Below, piece by piece: positions 6,329 to 15,537 of a stretch of 64,000 bases of DNA. Both the position numbers and the translations under genes were made by a program. The DNA is taken from the NCBI GenBank assembly GCA_049334165.1, contig JBEGHD010000004.1, one strand, 5' to 3'. The number at the start of each line of letters is the position of its first letter. Position 1 is the stretch's first letter. This stretch comes from JBEGHD01 sp049334165 (GTDB taxonomy: Bacteria > Bacteroidota > Bacteroidia > Flavobacteriales_D > Sanyastnellaceae). The notes beneath the pieces were generated by a model. That model saw only the letters and a list, made by a program, of their open reading frames with translations. It did not search any database and was not told the DNA's origin.

Positions 6329-7921
6329 GTGAGGAAGATCATCAGAGAAGAATTCTTTTCTATCTTTCAACCAAAACCAGGAGCTATCAAAGATATTCGA
6401 AAGAGATCGGGCGATTTCATGAAGCTATTCAGGCATCAGGTGTTTTGGCCACCATTTTTGCTGCTCGTTGGCACGCTCATCTTTAGTTTGATGGACGCTG
6501 AAAATTTCCTGGAGAAGGCCAACGTGCTCAACGACTTTGTACTCGAAAAGTTTGGCTGGCTCTTTAGTGCCGGCACAGCATTGATGCTTTTGGTTTGCAT
6601 CGTTGCGTATTTTCATCCGATTGGAAAGCAGAAAATTGGCGGTGCGGATGCGGAGCCATTTCTCAACCGCTGGCGATGGTTTTCGATAGTGCTTTGCACG
6701 ACAGTCGCTACAGGAATTATTTTCTGGGGAACGGCTGAGCCCATCTATCACCTCACAAATCCACCTTCATTCAAGGGGCTGGAGCCTAACTCTGCTGAAG
6801 CCGCCAACAATGCGCTGTCGACAATGTACCTTCACTGGAGCTTCACTCCATACGCCATTTATTCAGTTCCGGCAGTGATGTTCGCTCTGGCTTTTTACAA
6901 CAACAAGCGTTCGTTTAGCTTAAAGTCTACTCTTTACCCTTTCGTAAAAGAAGGGAAAGCCAACTGGCTGGCCACAGTCATTGACAGTATTTGTTTGTTT
7001 GCACTGGTCGCAGGAATGGCTGCCTCGCTGGGAGCCGGCATTTTGACCCTGTCTGGCGGGCTCAATAGTGTTTTCGAATTTGATGGGGGGCGGTGGCTCT
7101 TATTAATCACCCTACTGGTTGTAAGTGCGTTTGTAATCTCTGCTATCACTGGGCTCATGCGCGGAATCCGCATTCTCTCCGACATCAACATCCGTGTTTT
7201 TTTCGCCCTGGCCTTGTTTGTGTTTTTCGCGGGGCCAACCGTGGAAATTATTTCCGGGGCTGCAAGCGCACTTTGGGATTACTTTATCCATCTGCCCGAG
7301 GACAGCGTAGTTTCCATGCTGCAGCCCGATGATCCATGGCCAAAAAGCTGGACGACCTTTTACTGGGCCAACTGGCTAGCATGGGCACCGATCACTTCAT
7401 TGTTTTTAGGTCGCTTGGGCTATGGCTACACCGTTCGTCAGTTTCTCACCTTTAATTGGATCCTGCCTTCGTTGTTCGGCATTTTTTGGATGTCAGTTTT
7501 CAGTGGAACAGCTCTACACCTTCAGCTCTCAGGTACAGATCTCGCTGACCTCACTGCCAGCGACAATCCCGAAGGAGTGATTTACGCCTTGTTTGAAGCG
7601 CTTCCGCTGAGCAAGATTTTGGCAGCTATTTTTCTGTTTACGGCTTTTCTGAGCTACGTTACTGCAGCAGATTCCAACACCGAAGCCATGGGAGGTATTA
7701 GTTCTACAGGGATCTCTCCAGAGTCGCCTTCTCCGCCAGTGTTGATCAAAATCGTTTGGGGACTAACCATCGGTACTGTCGCATTTTTGATGGTGAAGCT
7801 TGCAGGAATTGATGGGATTAAGATGCTTTCGAACCTCGGTGGATTGCCAGCCTTATTCCTCATTATTACAGTCACAATCGGTCTTATCTGGGTAATGATG
7901 AAGACTGGATCGAAGAGATAA
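6329..7921 (+). CDS. BCCT-family betaine/carnitine/choline transporter
   Basis: A sodium- or proton-coupled secondary transporter of the BCCT family for trimethylammonium osmolytes such as glycine betaine; 530 residues with twelve membrane helices. Signature segments are FWGTAEPIYHL (about residues 133-143), the LHWSFTPYAIYSVPA helix, GMAASLGAGI, and FYWANWLAWAPITSLFLGRL in helix 8, the aromatic substrate-cage region. The start is uncertain: GTG at 6329 follows AGAGAG and gives a 30-residue polar N-terminus, while ATG at 6419 starts close to the first helix. The substrate cannot be assigned; N-terminal and C-terminal osmosensing tails are short. It is divergent from the small membrane-protein gene. 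Confidence 0.9.
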   Translation: MRKIIREEFFSIFQPKPGAIKDIRKRSGDFMKLFRHQVFWPPFLLLVGTLIFSLMDAENFLEKANVLNDFVLEKFGWLFSAGTALMLLVCIVAYFHPIGKQKIGGADAEPFLNRWRWFSIVLCTTVATGIIFWGTAEPIYHLTNPPSFKGLEPNSAEAANNALSTMYLHWSFTPYAIYSVPAVMFALAFYNNKRSFSLKSTLYPFVKEGKANWLATVIDSICLFALVAGMAASLGAGILTLSGGLNSVFEFDGGRWLLLITLLVVSAFVISAITGLMRGIRILSDINIRVFFALALFVFFAGPTVEIISGAASALWDYFIHLPEDSVVSMLQPDDPWPKSWTTFYWANWLAWAPITSLFLGRLGYGYTVRQFLTFNWILPSLFGIFWMSVFSGTALHLQLSGTDLADLTASDNPEGVIYALFEALPLSKILAAIFLFTAFLSYVTAADSNTEAMGGISSTGISPESPSPPVLIKIVWGLTIGTVAFLMVKLAGIDGIKMLSNLGGLPALFLIITVTIGLIWVMMKTGSKR

Positions 7922-8000
7922 TTTCAATTGGAATCCGTTGTGCTAAACAGAATCACTTTTCAATTGTATTCTAGAAACAAACCCATTCAAAACAAACAAA

Positions 8001-8441
8001 ATGAAAAGAAGAGCAAACTCTATTTGGAAAGGATCAGGACAAGAAGGATCAGGATCGCTAACTACACAAAGCAAAGCATTTGACAAACAGCCATACTCAA
8101 CCAAAATGCGTTTTGAGAATGAGGATGGCAAAATGGGAACCAATCCGGAAGAGCTGATTGCAGCGGCACATGCCGGATGTTTCAACATGGCTTTGAGTTT
8201 TCAACTCGGTGGCAATGGTTACACGCCTGATGAACTGAATACCGATTCGGTAGTGACAATCGAACAGGTTGAGGGCTCGCAAGATTTTGAAATCAACCAC
8301 ATTCAGCTTAAGCTCAAAGGAAAAGTTCCTGGAATTTCTAAAGAGGAATTTGAGAAACTGGCAAATAACGCCAAAGAAGGTTGCCCGATTTCAAAAGCTC
8401 TGTCCAACGTGAAAATCGACCTCGACATCGAACTTCAATAA
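8001..8441 (+). CDS. OsmC-family peroxiredoxin
   Basis: A 146-residue cytosolic thiol peroxidase of the OsmC branch (OsmC/Ohr), which reduces organic hydroperoxides. The two catalytic cysteines are present: Cys60 in AAHAGCFNMAL on the central helix and Cys128 in EGCPISKAL. Their arrangement and the N-terminal KRRANSIWKGSGQEGSG segment are those of OsmC rather than Ohr. It lies 79 bp after the BCCT gene in the same direction; both products fit osmotic or oxidative stress, but linkage in one transcript is unproven. A strong terminator follows. Confidence 0.93.
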   Translation: MKRRANSIWKGSGQEGSGSLTTQSKAFDKQPYSTKMRFENEDGKMGTNPEELIAAAHAGCFNMALSFQLGGNGYTPDELNTDSVVTIEQVEGSQDFEINHIQLKLKGKVPGISKEEFEKLANNAKEGCPISKALSNVKIDLDIELQ

Positions 8442-8480
8442 AAAAATTGCTAGTGGTTTAGGATACAGCCGCGCAAAAAT

Positions 8481-8517
8481 AAATAGTCCAGATCTCGCGA
8501 TTTGGGCTATTTTTTTG
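8481..8517 (+). terminator. Rho-independent terminator of the OsmC gene
   Basis: AAATAGTCCAGATC (8481-8494) pairs with GATTTGGGCTATTT (8499-8512), including two G-U pairs, around the loop TCGC, and is followed by a run of T. Confidence 0.85.
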
Positions 8518-8747
8518 TCATCAACTCAACTTCAGGACCAGGGTAGATCAACCAGACGGAAAGAGCAGGGGCAAGTCGCTGATTATGAGGATAACTTTTT
8601 GATTATTTATTGAATTGAGTAGATTAAGACTACCGGAAATTTTTCAAATTTGGCCCTGAACTACTTTTTGAGAAGAATGATTTTTTAATACTCTGAAAGA
8701 AAATCGGAATGATCGAACTCAGAATTTTTAGAAGTGCTTTGTAGGCA

Positions 8748-8800
8748 TTTTCTGAAATGACTTAAGTCATTAGTTTTGAGTTTAATTTAGAATAACTTAG
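8748..8800 (+). promoter_or_regulatory. Promoter region with FNR/CRP-like palindrome for the giant SPOR protein
   Basis: A perfect 16-bp palindrome, AATGACTTAAGTCATT (8756-8771), sits 22 nt (from its 14-bp core ending at 8770) before a -7-like element TAACTTAG (8793-8800, one mismatch to TAnnTTTG), which puts its centre near -41. A second, overlapping promoter is possible: TTTT (8748-8751), 19 nt, TAGTTTTG (8771-8778); for that one the palindrome would lie between the -33 and -7 boxes and would block it. The rest of the 414-bp gap (8518-8747) shows no ORF or structure. Confidence 0.6.
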
Positions 8801-8855
8801 CGGAGAAATCGAGATTTTCACCACATGAATCTCTCGGTCAATTCTCTACAGAACT

Positions 8856-11800
8856 ATGTTGAAGAAGCTATTGGTTTTCACCCTATTGACCGCAGCAGCT
8901 TTTTCAGTTTTTTCTCAGCAGTCTGAGGATAAACTAATGGAGCGCGCTGATGGTTTATTTGCCGAGCAAAAGTATGCGGAAGCTTTTCCTGTGTATTCAC
9001 AGCTAGTGAGTTTGCACCCGCAGAGTCCAGTTCTAAACTTCAAGTTTGGTGCCTGTGCAGTTTACACTGGAGAAGGGCAAACCACATCCATAAAGCACCT
9101 CAATTTTGCAATCCAAAAAGGAGTAAAAAATCCACTGGCTCACTATTTCCTTGGTCGCGCTTACCACCTGAATTACGAGTTCGAGGAGGCCATCGACTCC
9201 TATGAAAAGTTTAGGCAAAAAGCTGATAAAGATCAGCTTGAGGAGTTTGAAGTAGAGTCTCTTATTGAACAATGTGAATTTGGGAAGAGCCTCTTGTCGA
9301 GCATAAAAGAGGTGGTAGTGCTGGAAAAAACAGAAGCATCGATCAATGATTACTTTCGATATTACAATCTCGACAACATCGGTGGAAGAATGCTAACCAC
9401 ACCCGAGGAGCTTCTTTCCAGAATTGATAAGAAAAAGGATTACCAGAGTACCATTCACTACGGGGGTGTTGAAACTGAAGTTTATTTCCCCAGCTATGGA
9501 AAGGACGAAGAAACAGGTACGGATATCTACCGCGCCTACCTTTTGCCTGACGGTAAGTGGAGCGATCCTGAAAAAGTTGAAGGTTTTGTGAATACTCAGC
9601 AAAACGAAGATTTTGCCTTTTATCACAACGAGAGTAAAACACTCTACTTCGCATCAGAAGGCCACAACAGTATGGGTGGCTTCGATATTTTCAAAAGTCA
9701 GTACAACGAATCAGATGGTAGTTTTGGACCACCTGAAAATATGGATTTTGCGGTGAATACACCTGCAGACGATATCTTCTATGTGGTAGATAAGAAAAAG
9801 GAAACAGCATATTTTTCATCGGATAGAACGAGCTCGCAAAACAAGATGCACGTTTACAAAGTGAAGGTGAAAACCATACCTCTCAATGTGGTTGCCATCG
9901 AAGGCGACTTCATTTCTGAAATCAATCCATCTCAAAAGAACGCGACAATCAGAGTGATGGCTGGAGCCGACAAAAGGCTGATCAGCACTGAAAATTCTGA
10001 CGACATAACTGGAGACTACGCCCTGACTTTTGATCGACCTGGAAACTACACTCTGGAAGTAGAGGTGGAGGGAAGTGCATACATACACGAAGCTAACCTC
10101 AGAATCCCTGAGTTTGACAGGCCGGTTTTAGTTCAGCAGAAAATGCGACTCGTGAAAGAAGACGGAGCAGAAAAGTTGATCGTTGACAATCTTTTCGACA
10201 ATCCTCAGGACCTCGATCTTGCCGATGTGTCGCTTGATGTTATTCGTCAAAAAGCAGGTCTTGACGTCAATGCCGATGACCCACTTTTGGCGGATACCGA
10301 AAGCAACTCAGATCAGGATGCTAACCCTGCTGTTCGTGCAGGCTTTTCTGAAGGCACAACATCTGAAGATGTAATTGCTCAAATGGATGAGAAGATCACA
10401 GAACTTTCTGAAGCCGAGAAAAAAGAGTCGAGAAAGTCGTCTTCGTTTGTAGCACTCGCAGAAAGAAAGCAATCGCGAGCGGACAGCCTGCTCAAGGAAA
10501 TTAGTGATCTGAGGTCACAGCTTGATAAAACTGATAAAGAAAAATATCTTGAGGATCTGGCCCAGCTTAGCGATCTGATGAGCGAAGTGAAGAAGCTAAA
10601 CGTAGAAGTAGCCGCTGCTCTCAAATTGTCTGAACGTTCCGAAGAGTTTTCAGCTGATTTGGAGGAGAAAAAAGAGGCCGTTGTCAGCAGAAAGAATTCA
10701 GCCCAGGAAGCGCTCACTGCAGGACGCGAAGAAGAGTTGTTTGAAGCCTTGAAAGCTGAGCACGATGATCAAAGAATTCAGAAAGAAGAAACGAAATCGC
10801 CAGGTGAAATTGCGGCTAGAACCAAAGCTGAAAAGGAGAAGGAAAGCCGTGAATTGTACGAAGATGTAGAAGATCTGAAATCAGATGCTCGCTCGGTCAT
10901 GCGGGACCTTCAGGTAATGCGCGAACGCCTGGCGGCCACAGCCGACCGCAAAGACAAAGAAGAGGTGCAAATGCGTGTTAACCAACTTGAGTCGGAATAT
11001 GAAATTTTAAAGTCTGACATTGATCGCAAGCGTGAACAAGCTAACGAGGCTGTTGATGTGGCAAACCTGGCCGGTGCTCAGGTATTTCTCTACAACACCA
11101 AAGATGAAAGCGTTGGTCAATCGGAAGAGTTAAAGGGTGAGCCTCTGGAACAAAAACGCACGGAACTCACCACTGAACTCACATCAATTGAAAAGCGAAC
11201 TGCGGAACTTGATTTCAACGATGAAGAGTCGATGGTGCTCGCCAGCGATGAAATGAAGTTCACCAGGAATGACATAAAATCGGTGGCTCTTGTTGAAAAT
11301 TATCAGGACCGTTCACCTATTGAGCTGAAAAAATCAGATCAATTGCAGGAGTCTGTAGACGCATTCTCTTCGAAGTTTTATACAGAAGAAATTTCGCCAC
11401 AAGAGGTCGAAAGAACTTCAGCCGAACTCACATCTCAAATTGAAGAGCATCTCGAATTTTGGAACAAGGAATTGGCTCAGGCCAGCGAGTCAGACCGGCA
11501 AACCATTCGAAGAGAAATTGAGGAGATGAATCGACTGAAGTCTCAGTTGGATATTATTGATCAAGCATCTCAGCAAGACGTGGCTCAAAATGCTTCTACT
11601 ACTCAGAAGGATGTAGCTGATGCATCATCGAGTTCAGCTTCCAGCCAGGAGAATGCAGATTCAGGTGAAGACGCCATAGACAGAAATAATACTCAGGAAA
11701 ATGCTGATGATGTTGCCACCTCGCAAGTGGAATTGGACGAAAGCGGCACTGGAACAACCGATGGCGAAGAGGATGCTGTTGAATTCACAGAGCAATCAGA

Positions 11801-14800
11801 GGAGGTTTCTGCGGGACAGAATGAGAGTGAGGCACTTGCAGCAGAGCTCAATAAAGAAGAGATTCCGAGTGTAACAGATGTTGAGAACGAGGAAGTAAAG
11901 TCGCTGGCTGAGTCACTACCACAGGTGAACTCACTCACTGAGTACGATGCTCAATCACAGCAACTTATCCAACTTGATAATCAGCTGAGAGAGGAAATTG
12001 AGGAGGAGACAGATCCTTCAAAAATCGATTCACTGGAGGCGGCCAGAGATGATGTCAAAAAAGCTCAATTTGATCTGAAAACTCTGGACAAAATCTACGT
12101 TGACGAGCTCAATGAGATCAACGACAAGAATACCTCAGAGCAAACCAAATCGAAGCAAGAGATTGAACTCAACAGAAAGTTTGCACAACTTATCGATAAG
12201 AAAAAATTCCAGTTAGAATCATACAAATCTCGTGAGGAGGAAGTTCCTTTTTCTGCTCAGAAAATGAATCAGGAACTCGAAAACAGAAAGTACAAGGCCA
12301 TGACCAGAATGAATGGCCTGCGCACGGAATTGGAGACCGGTCAGGAAGCCAACCCAAACCTCCTGGCTGAGAATGCCACAGAAGAAACACCATCTGAAAA
12401 CACACAACCTCAAGGTGTATCAGCTGAAGACACAAGTTCTGAGCTCACCGAAGTAAGTGCTACGGAAAACTCTTTATCACAGGATTTAGAAGAAGAGTCT
12501 GTAAGCGAAGAAACAGCTGAAGTAATTGCTTCCGAACCGGTGGAGCTGAGACTCAAGGCCAATCTTGATGAGCCCTCAGAAGTAGAGATGGATGCGGCTT
12601 ATGATTCAGAGACGTTTGAGGAAATGTATTCTGCTCAGGCGGGTGTGAACTTGCGATTCAGAAATGAAGATGACATCTCAGAACTAAAAACTGAAATTTC
12701 TGAGCTTCAATCACAAGTTGACAATGGCGATGAGTCTTCGCGTACAATCAGAAAGCTGGACAACGCAATTCTCGATCTGGCTGAAGAAGAAGCCAGAAAC
12801 GGCACCAAGGTGCGTAGAATGGTTGAACAAACCCTCGAGGATTACGATGATGTGATTGGCACTCAAAGAAGAATTTCAGGAGATGATCTGACAGCTCAGG
12901 AAATGGAGTATGTCGAACTCCTGGAGTCTGCTGTTCAACGAAACATGACCAAAGCGGATTCGCTTCGTGGCGTTGCCATGAATGAGAGCAATCCAGTTGA
13001 TCAAAACTTGCTTTTCAAGAAGGCATACGTTTACGAGTCAAGAGCTATTGAAAGTAAAAAAGCGATTGCAAAGGTTTACGAAGATGGTAGTTGGAACGAA
13101 GATTTGGTAGCCAGGTCTTCGGCAAATCCAAAGAGCACCAATAATGAAATGGCCGAAACGGCTGAAATGCCCGGAGGAGGTCAGCAAGAGACCACAGAAT
13201 CTAATGTGGTTTCGGAGCAAGTGAGTCAGGATGATTCATCCGAAGAAGTTGCCAGCAACACAGAAGATAGCGCTTTGCCAGTAGCAGAGGAATCTCCTGA
13301 ACAAATTACAAACGAAGATGAGTCGACTCTTACATTGAATGAAACCACAAGAAATGAAGAGCCTGCGTCAAGGTTTGACGAAAACACAAAAGGTAACGAA
13401 GAGCAAGAAGCTCGAAAAATGGTTGTGGCTCAGGTAAATCAGCGCGAAGCATTTGAGAAAGAACTATCGCCCAATCAACTTGAGGAGCTAGAGTCGGATG
13501 ACCAGTTTGCAGAGTACAACCAGCAGGTTGAGGAAATAAAAGAGCAGCAGAAAAATCTCGGTGAAACAATTAGCGACCTCCAGCAAAAGAAAAGAGCTTA
13601 CGCGGAAGTCAACACTCAGATAGAATCGCTCGAAAAAGAGCTTGCTGCCACTTCAGAGCCTGAAGAGAAGCAGAAAATTGAGGATGAAATTACACGGTTG
13701 AGAGTTAAGGCAGAAGTGAAGTACAAAGAAGTTCGCGAGGCCAGAGAGAAAACCCGTCAGCAGGCCACGATGCTCGATGCAGCGATTGTAGAAGCCGAAA
13801 CTGATTTTAAAGCTCTGATTACCGGAATTAAAAGTCGACCGAGCAGAAAGTTCGAAAACGCTACTGCAGCAGACCTGGCTCGACTTGAGATGCCAAAAAC
13901 CCTAAATGAAAACCTCTTTGCCAGATCGCAGAGTTCAGTTTATTCTGAAGAAAACCCGATTCCGGAAGTCACTGAAATGCCGGATGGGATTGTTTACCAG
14001 GTTCAGGTTGGAGCCTTCAGAAACCCCATTCCACAGGATCACTTCAGGGAGTTTGCACCAGTGATGGCGCACAATCTCAATAACGGAATTACACGCTACA
14101 CCGTGGGTCTCTTCAATCAGTTTGATGTAGCGCAGGGAGTCCGCGATCAAGTTCGAGAACTTGGCTACTCCGATGCATTTGTGGTGGCCTATCGAAATGG
14201 GGAGCGCATCTCAACTGACGAAGCTAGAGGTGCTGAAGATGCACCTTTGGCAGAAGCCCGATCGGAAGAGACACGACTAGAAGAATCCCCAATTGCTGAA
14301 AATACTTCAGGGAATGCGGAAGATGAAAGGGTAGTAGAGTCTACCTCCGTCTCCGAAATCAACGGTGTTTTCTTCACCGTTCAAATTGGAGTGTTTAGCA
14401 AGCCAGTGAAAAAGTCTGAGTTGGATATCACACCTTTGAATAGAGACAAAACCGCATCTGGACTGACTCGCTACACAACGGGGGTTTTTAATGATTACAA
14501 CAGTGCCGATCAGCGCAAAGCCGAAGTCCGAAACTCCGGAATTTCCGATGCATTCGTCACAGCTTACTACAACGGAGAGCGAATTTCCGTAGACAGAGCA
14601 AGACAGCTTGCCTCCGAAAATGCACAACCCGAAAGAGAAGAACCGAAAGAGCAATTCATCGTGTTTATTGGACGATTCGAAAATCAGGTTCCTTCTGATG
14701 TAGCCAGGGCGATGCTGATGCTCGAAGGCCGTTACGGAGTGGTGCAGGAAAACAAGTCCGATTACACCGACTATTTTACAAAACCAGTAAACAGCAGGAT

Positions 14801-14882
14801 GGAAGCCGAAAGAATTCAGGCTGCTTTCAGAGAGTTTGATGTTGAAAACACAGAAATAAGAACAGTATCGGGCGATTTGTAA
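8856..14882 (+). CDS. Giant envelope protein: TPR, PD40 propeller, coiled coil and three SPOR domains
   Basis: 2008 residues. Order: signal peptide 1-20 (ends FSVFSQQ); TPR-like helices about 25-140; a PD40-type beta-propeller segment about 190-330 (YFASEGHNSMGGFDIF, YFSSDRTSS); a carboxypeptidase-regulatory-like beta domain about 345-430; a very acidic, glutamate-, serine- and lysine-rich coiled coil about 490-1700; then three SPOR-like repeats beginning near 1712 (YQVQVGAFRNP), 1838 (FFTVQIGVFSKP) and 1933 (FIVFIGRFE). SPOR domains bind denuded peptidoglycan glycans, so the protein likely sits in the periplasm, anchored to the cell wall. The TPR-PD40-CRD beginning matches PorE of the T9SS, but PorE ends in an OmpA domain. 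Expression appears governed by the FNR/CRP-like box upstream. Exact role unknown. Confidence 0.78.
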   Translation: MLKKLLVFTLLTAAAFSVFSQQSEDKLMERADGLFAEQKYAEAFPVYSQLVSLHPQSPVLNFKFGACAVYTGEGQTTSIKHLNFAIQKGVKNPLAHYFLGRAYHLNYEFEEAIDSYEKFRQKADKDQLEEFEVESLIEQCEFGKSLLSSIKEVVVLEKTEASINDYFRYYNLDNIGGRMLTTPEELLSRIDKKKDYQSTIHYGGVETEVYFPSYGKDEETGTDIYRAYLLPDGKWSDPEKVEGFVNTQQNEDFAFYHNESKTLYFASEGHNSMGGFDIFKSQYNESDGSFGPPENMDFAVNTPADDIFYVVDKKKETAYFSSDRTSSQNKMHVYKVKVKTIPLNVVAIEGDFISEINPSQKNATIRVMAGADKRLISTENSDDITGDYALTFDRPGNYTLEVEVEGSAYIHEANLRIPEFDRPVLVQQKMRLVKEDGAEKLIVDNLFDNPQDLDLADVSLDVIRQKAGLDVNADDPLLADTESNSDQDANPAVRAGFSEGTTSEDVIAQMDEKITELSEAEKKESRKSSSFVALAERKQSRADSLLKEISDLRSQLDKTDKEKYLEDLAQLSDLMSEVKKLNVEVAAALKLSERSEEFSADLEEKKEAVVSRKNSAQEALTAGREEELFEALKAEHDDQRIQKEETKSPGEIAARTKAEKEKESRELYEDVEDLKSDARSVMRDLQVMRERLAATADRKDKEEVQMRVNQLESEYEILKSDIDRKREQANEAVDVANLAGAQVFLYNTKDESVGQSEELKGEPLEQKRTELTTELTSIEKRTAELDFNDEESMVLASDEMKFTRNDIKSVALVENYQDRSPIELKKSDQLQESVDAFSSKFYTEEISPQEVERTSAELTSQIEEHLEFWNKELAQASESDRQTIRREIEEMNRLKSQLDIIDQASQQDVAQNASTTQKDVADASSSSASSQENADSGEDAIDRNNTQENADDVATSQVELDESGTGTTDGEEDAVEFTEQSEEVSAGQNESEALAAELNKEEIPSVTDVENEEVKSLAESLPQVNSLTEYDAQSQQLIQLDNQLREEIEEETDPSKIDSLEAARDDVKKAQFDLKTLDKIYVDELNEINDKNTSEQTKSKQEIELNRKFAQLIDKKKFQLESYKSREEEVPFSAQKMNQELENRKYKAMTRMNGLRTELETGQEANPNLLAENATEETPSENTQPQGVSAEDTSSELTEVSATENSLSQDLEEESVSEETAEVIASEPVELRLKANLDEPSEVEMDAAYDSETFEEMYSAQAGVNLRFRNEDDISELKTEISELQSQVDNGDESSRTIRKLDNAILDLAEEEARNGTKVRRMVEQTLEDYDDVIGTQRRISGDDLTAQEMEYVELLESAVQRNMTKADSLRGVAMNESNPVDQNLLFKKAYVYESRAIESKKAIAKVYEDGSWNEDLVARSSANPKSTNNEMAETAEMPGGGQQETTESNVVSEQVSQDDSSEEVASNTEDSALPVAEESPEQITNEDESTLTLNETTRNEEPASRFDENTKGNEEQEARKMVVAQVNQREAFEKELSPNQLEELESDDQFAEYNQQVEEIKEQQKNLGETISDLQQKKRAYAEVNTQIESLEKELAATSEPEEKQKIEDEITRLRVKAEVKYKEVREAREKTRQQATMLDAAIVEAETDFKALITGIKSRPSRKFENATAADLARLEMPKTLNENLFARSQSSVYSEENPIPEVTEMPDGIVYQVQVGAFRNPIPQDHFREFAPVMAHNLNNGITRYTVGLFNQFDVAQGVRDQVRELGYSDAFVVAYRNGERISTDEARGAEDAPLAEARSEETRLEESPIAENTSGNAEDERVVESTSVSEINGVFFTVQIGVFSKPVKKSELDITPLNRDKTASGLTRYTTGVFNDYNSADQRKAEVRNSGISDAFVTAYYNGERISVDRARQLASENAQPEREEPKEQFIVFIGRFENQVPSDVARAMLMLEGRYGVVQENKSDYTDYFTKPVNSRMEAERIQAAFREFDVENTEIRTVSGDL

Positions 14883-14923
14883 ACTAAAAATGTAAACTTT
14901 GAGCCAGTGCAATTTGACCAGTT

Positions 14924-15442
14924 ATGCTCAAACATCGAAATGTTAAAGTCGCGGTTTTTCTTCTCCTGGTAGGTCTCGCAGCGGTAGCTGTTTACTTTGG
15001 AGTGTCCGAAGAACCTCAAACCAAACTATCTCCTGGAGATCTTAAAATCGTAAAAGTGATAGTTGAAGACTCCAAAACTGTCACAGAATACGGAGAAGAG
15101 AGTGACTTTATTGAGATTCTCAACACCACGGATCGCGAAATCCATATTAAATCTGGAGAGTGGTTCATTACTGATAAAGGAACAGACAGACCTTTTAGAT
15201 TTCCGCTACCAGAACTTTTTATTGACTCGGGAGAAAAGATCAAGGTCTGGTGCGATGGCCAGGATATGCACGGTAATGAAATTCACACAAACTTCAAGCT
15301 TGATGAGGATGGCGAATGGGTGGCAATTTTCATAAAAGATGAGAAGGGCGAAGTCCTCACCATCGACTCTTTTGAATATGATGAAGCAGAAGATGTGAGA
15401 GGGTTCAAGAAAGTGGATGGCGAAACGGTACCTGTGGAGTAG
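14924..15442 (+). CDS. Membrane-anchored lamin-tail-domain protein
   Basis: 172 residues: one N-terminal membrane helix (residues 8-25) after a basic start, then a single lamin tail domain (LTD) in the periplasm or on the surface, recognised by ESDFIEILNTTDREI, the WFITD strand and the late GEKIKVWCDG and HTNFKLDEDGEWV strands. LTDs are immunoglobulin-like beta sandwiches found in secreted bacterial proteins and proposed to mediate adhesion or nuclease association. There is no T9SS sorting tail; the helix itself seems to be the anchor. It lies 41 bp after the giant SPOR gene and 95 bp before a three-LTD protein, so the three may share a transcript. Confidence 0.78.
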   Translation: MLKHRNVKVAVFLLLVGLAAVAVYFGVSEEPQTKLSPGDLKIVKVIVEDSKTVTEYGEESDFIEILNTTDREIHIKSGEWFITDKGTDRPFRFPLPELFIDSGEKIKVWCDGQDMHGNEIHTNFKLDEDGEWVAIFIKDEKGEVLTIDSFEYDEAEDVRGFKKVDGETVPVE

Positions 15443-15537
15443 CGCAACGTTTTGCATTTCAAGAAAGTCAGGTTAAGGAATTGTTAAGTGCAATCCATTT
15501 TATTTAATTTTAGCCCTCGAAAATCAACTATCAAAAC

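Noticed and set aside
14307..14912. Long minus-strand ORF (201 codons) opposite the giant SPOR gene
   Set aside because: It is a shadow of the coding strand: no promoter, no family resemblance, and composition follows the antisense of SPOR domains.
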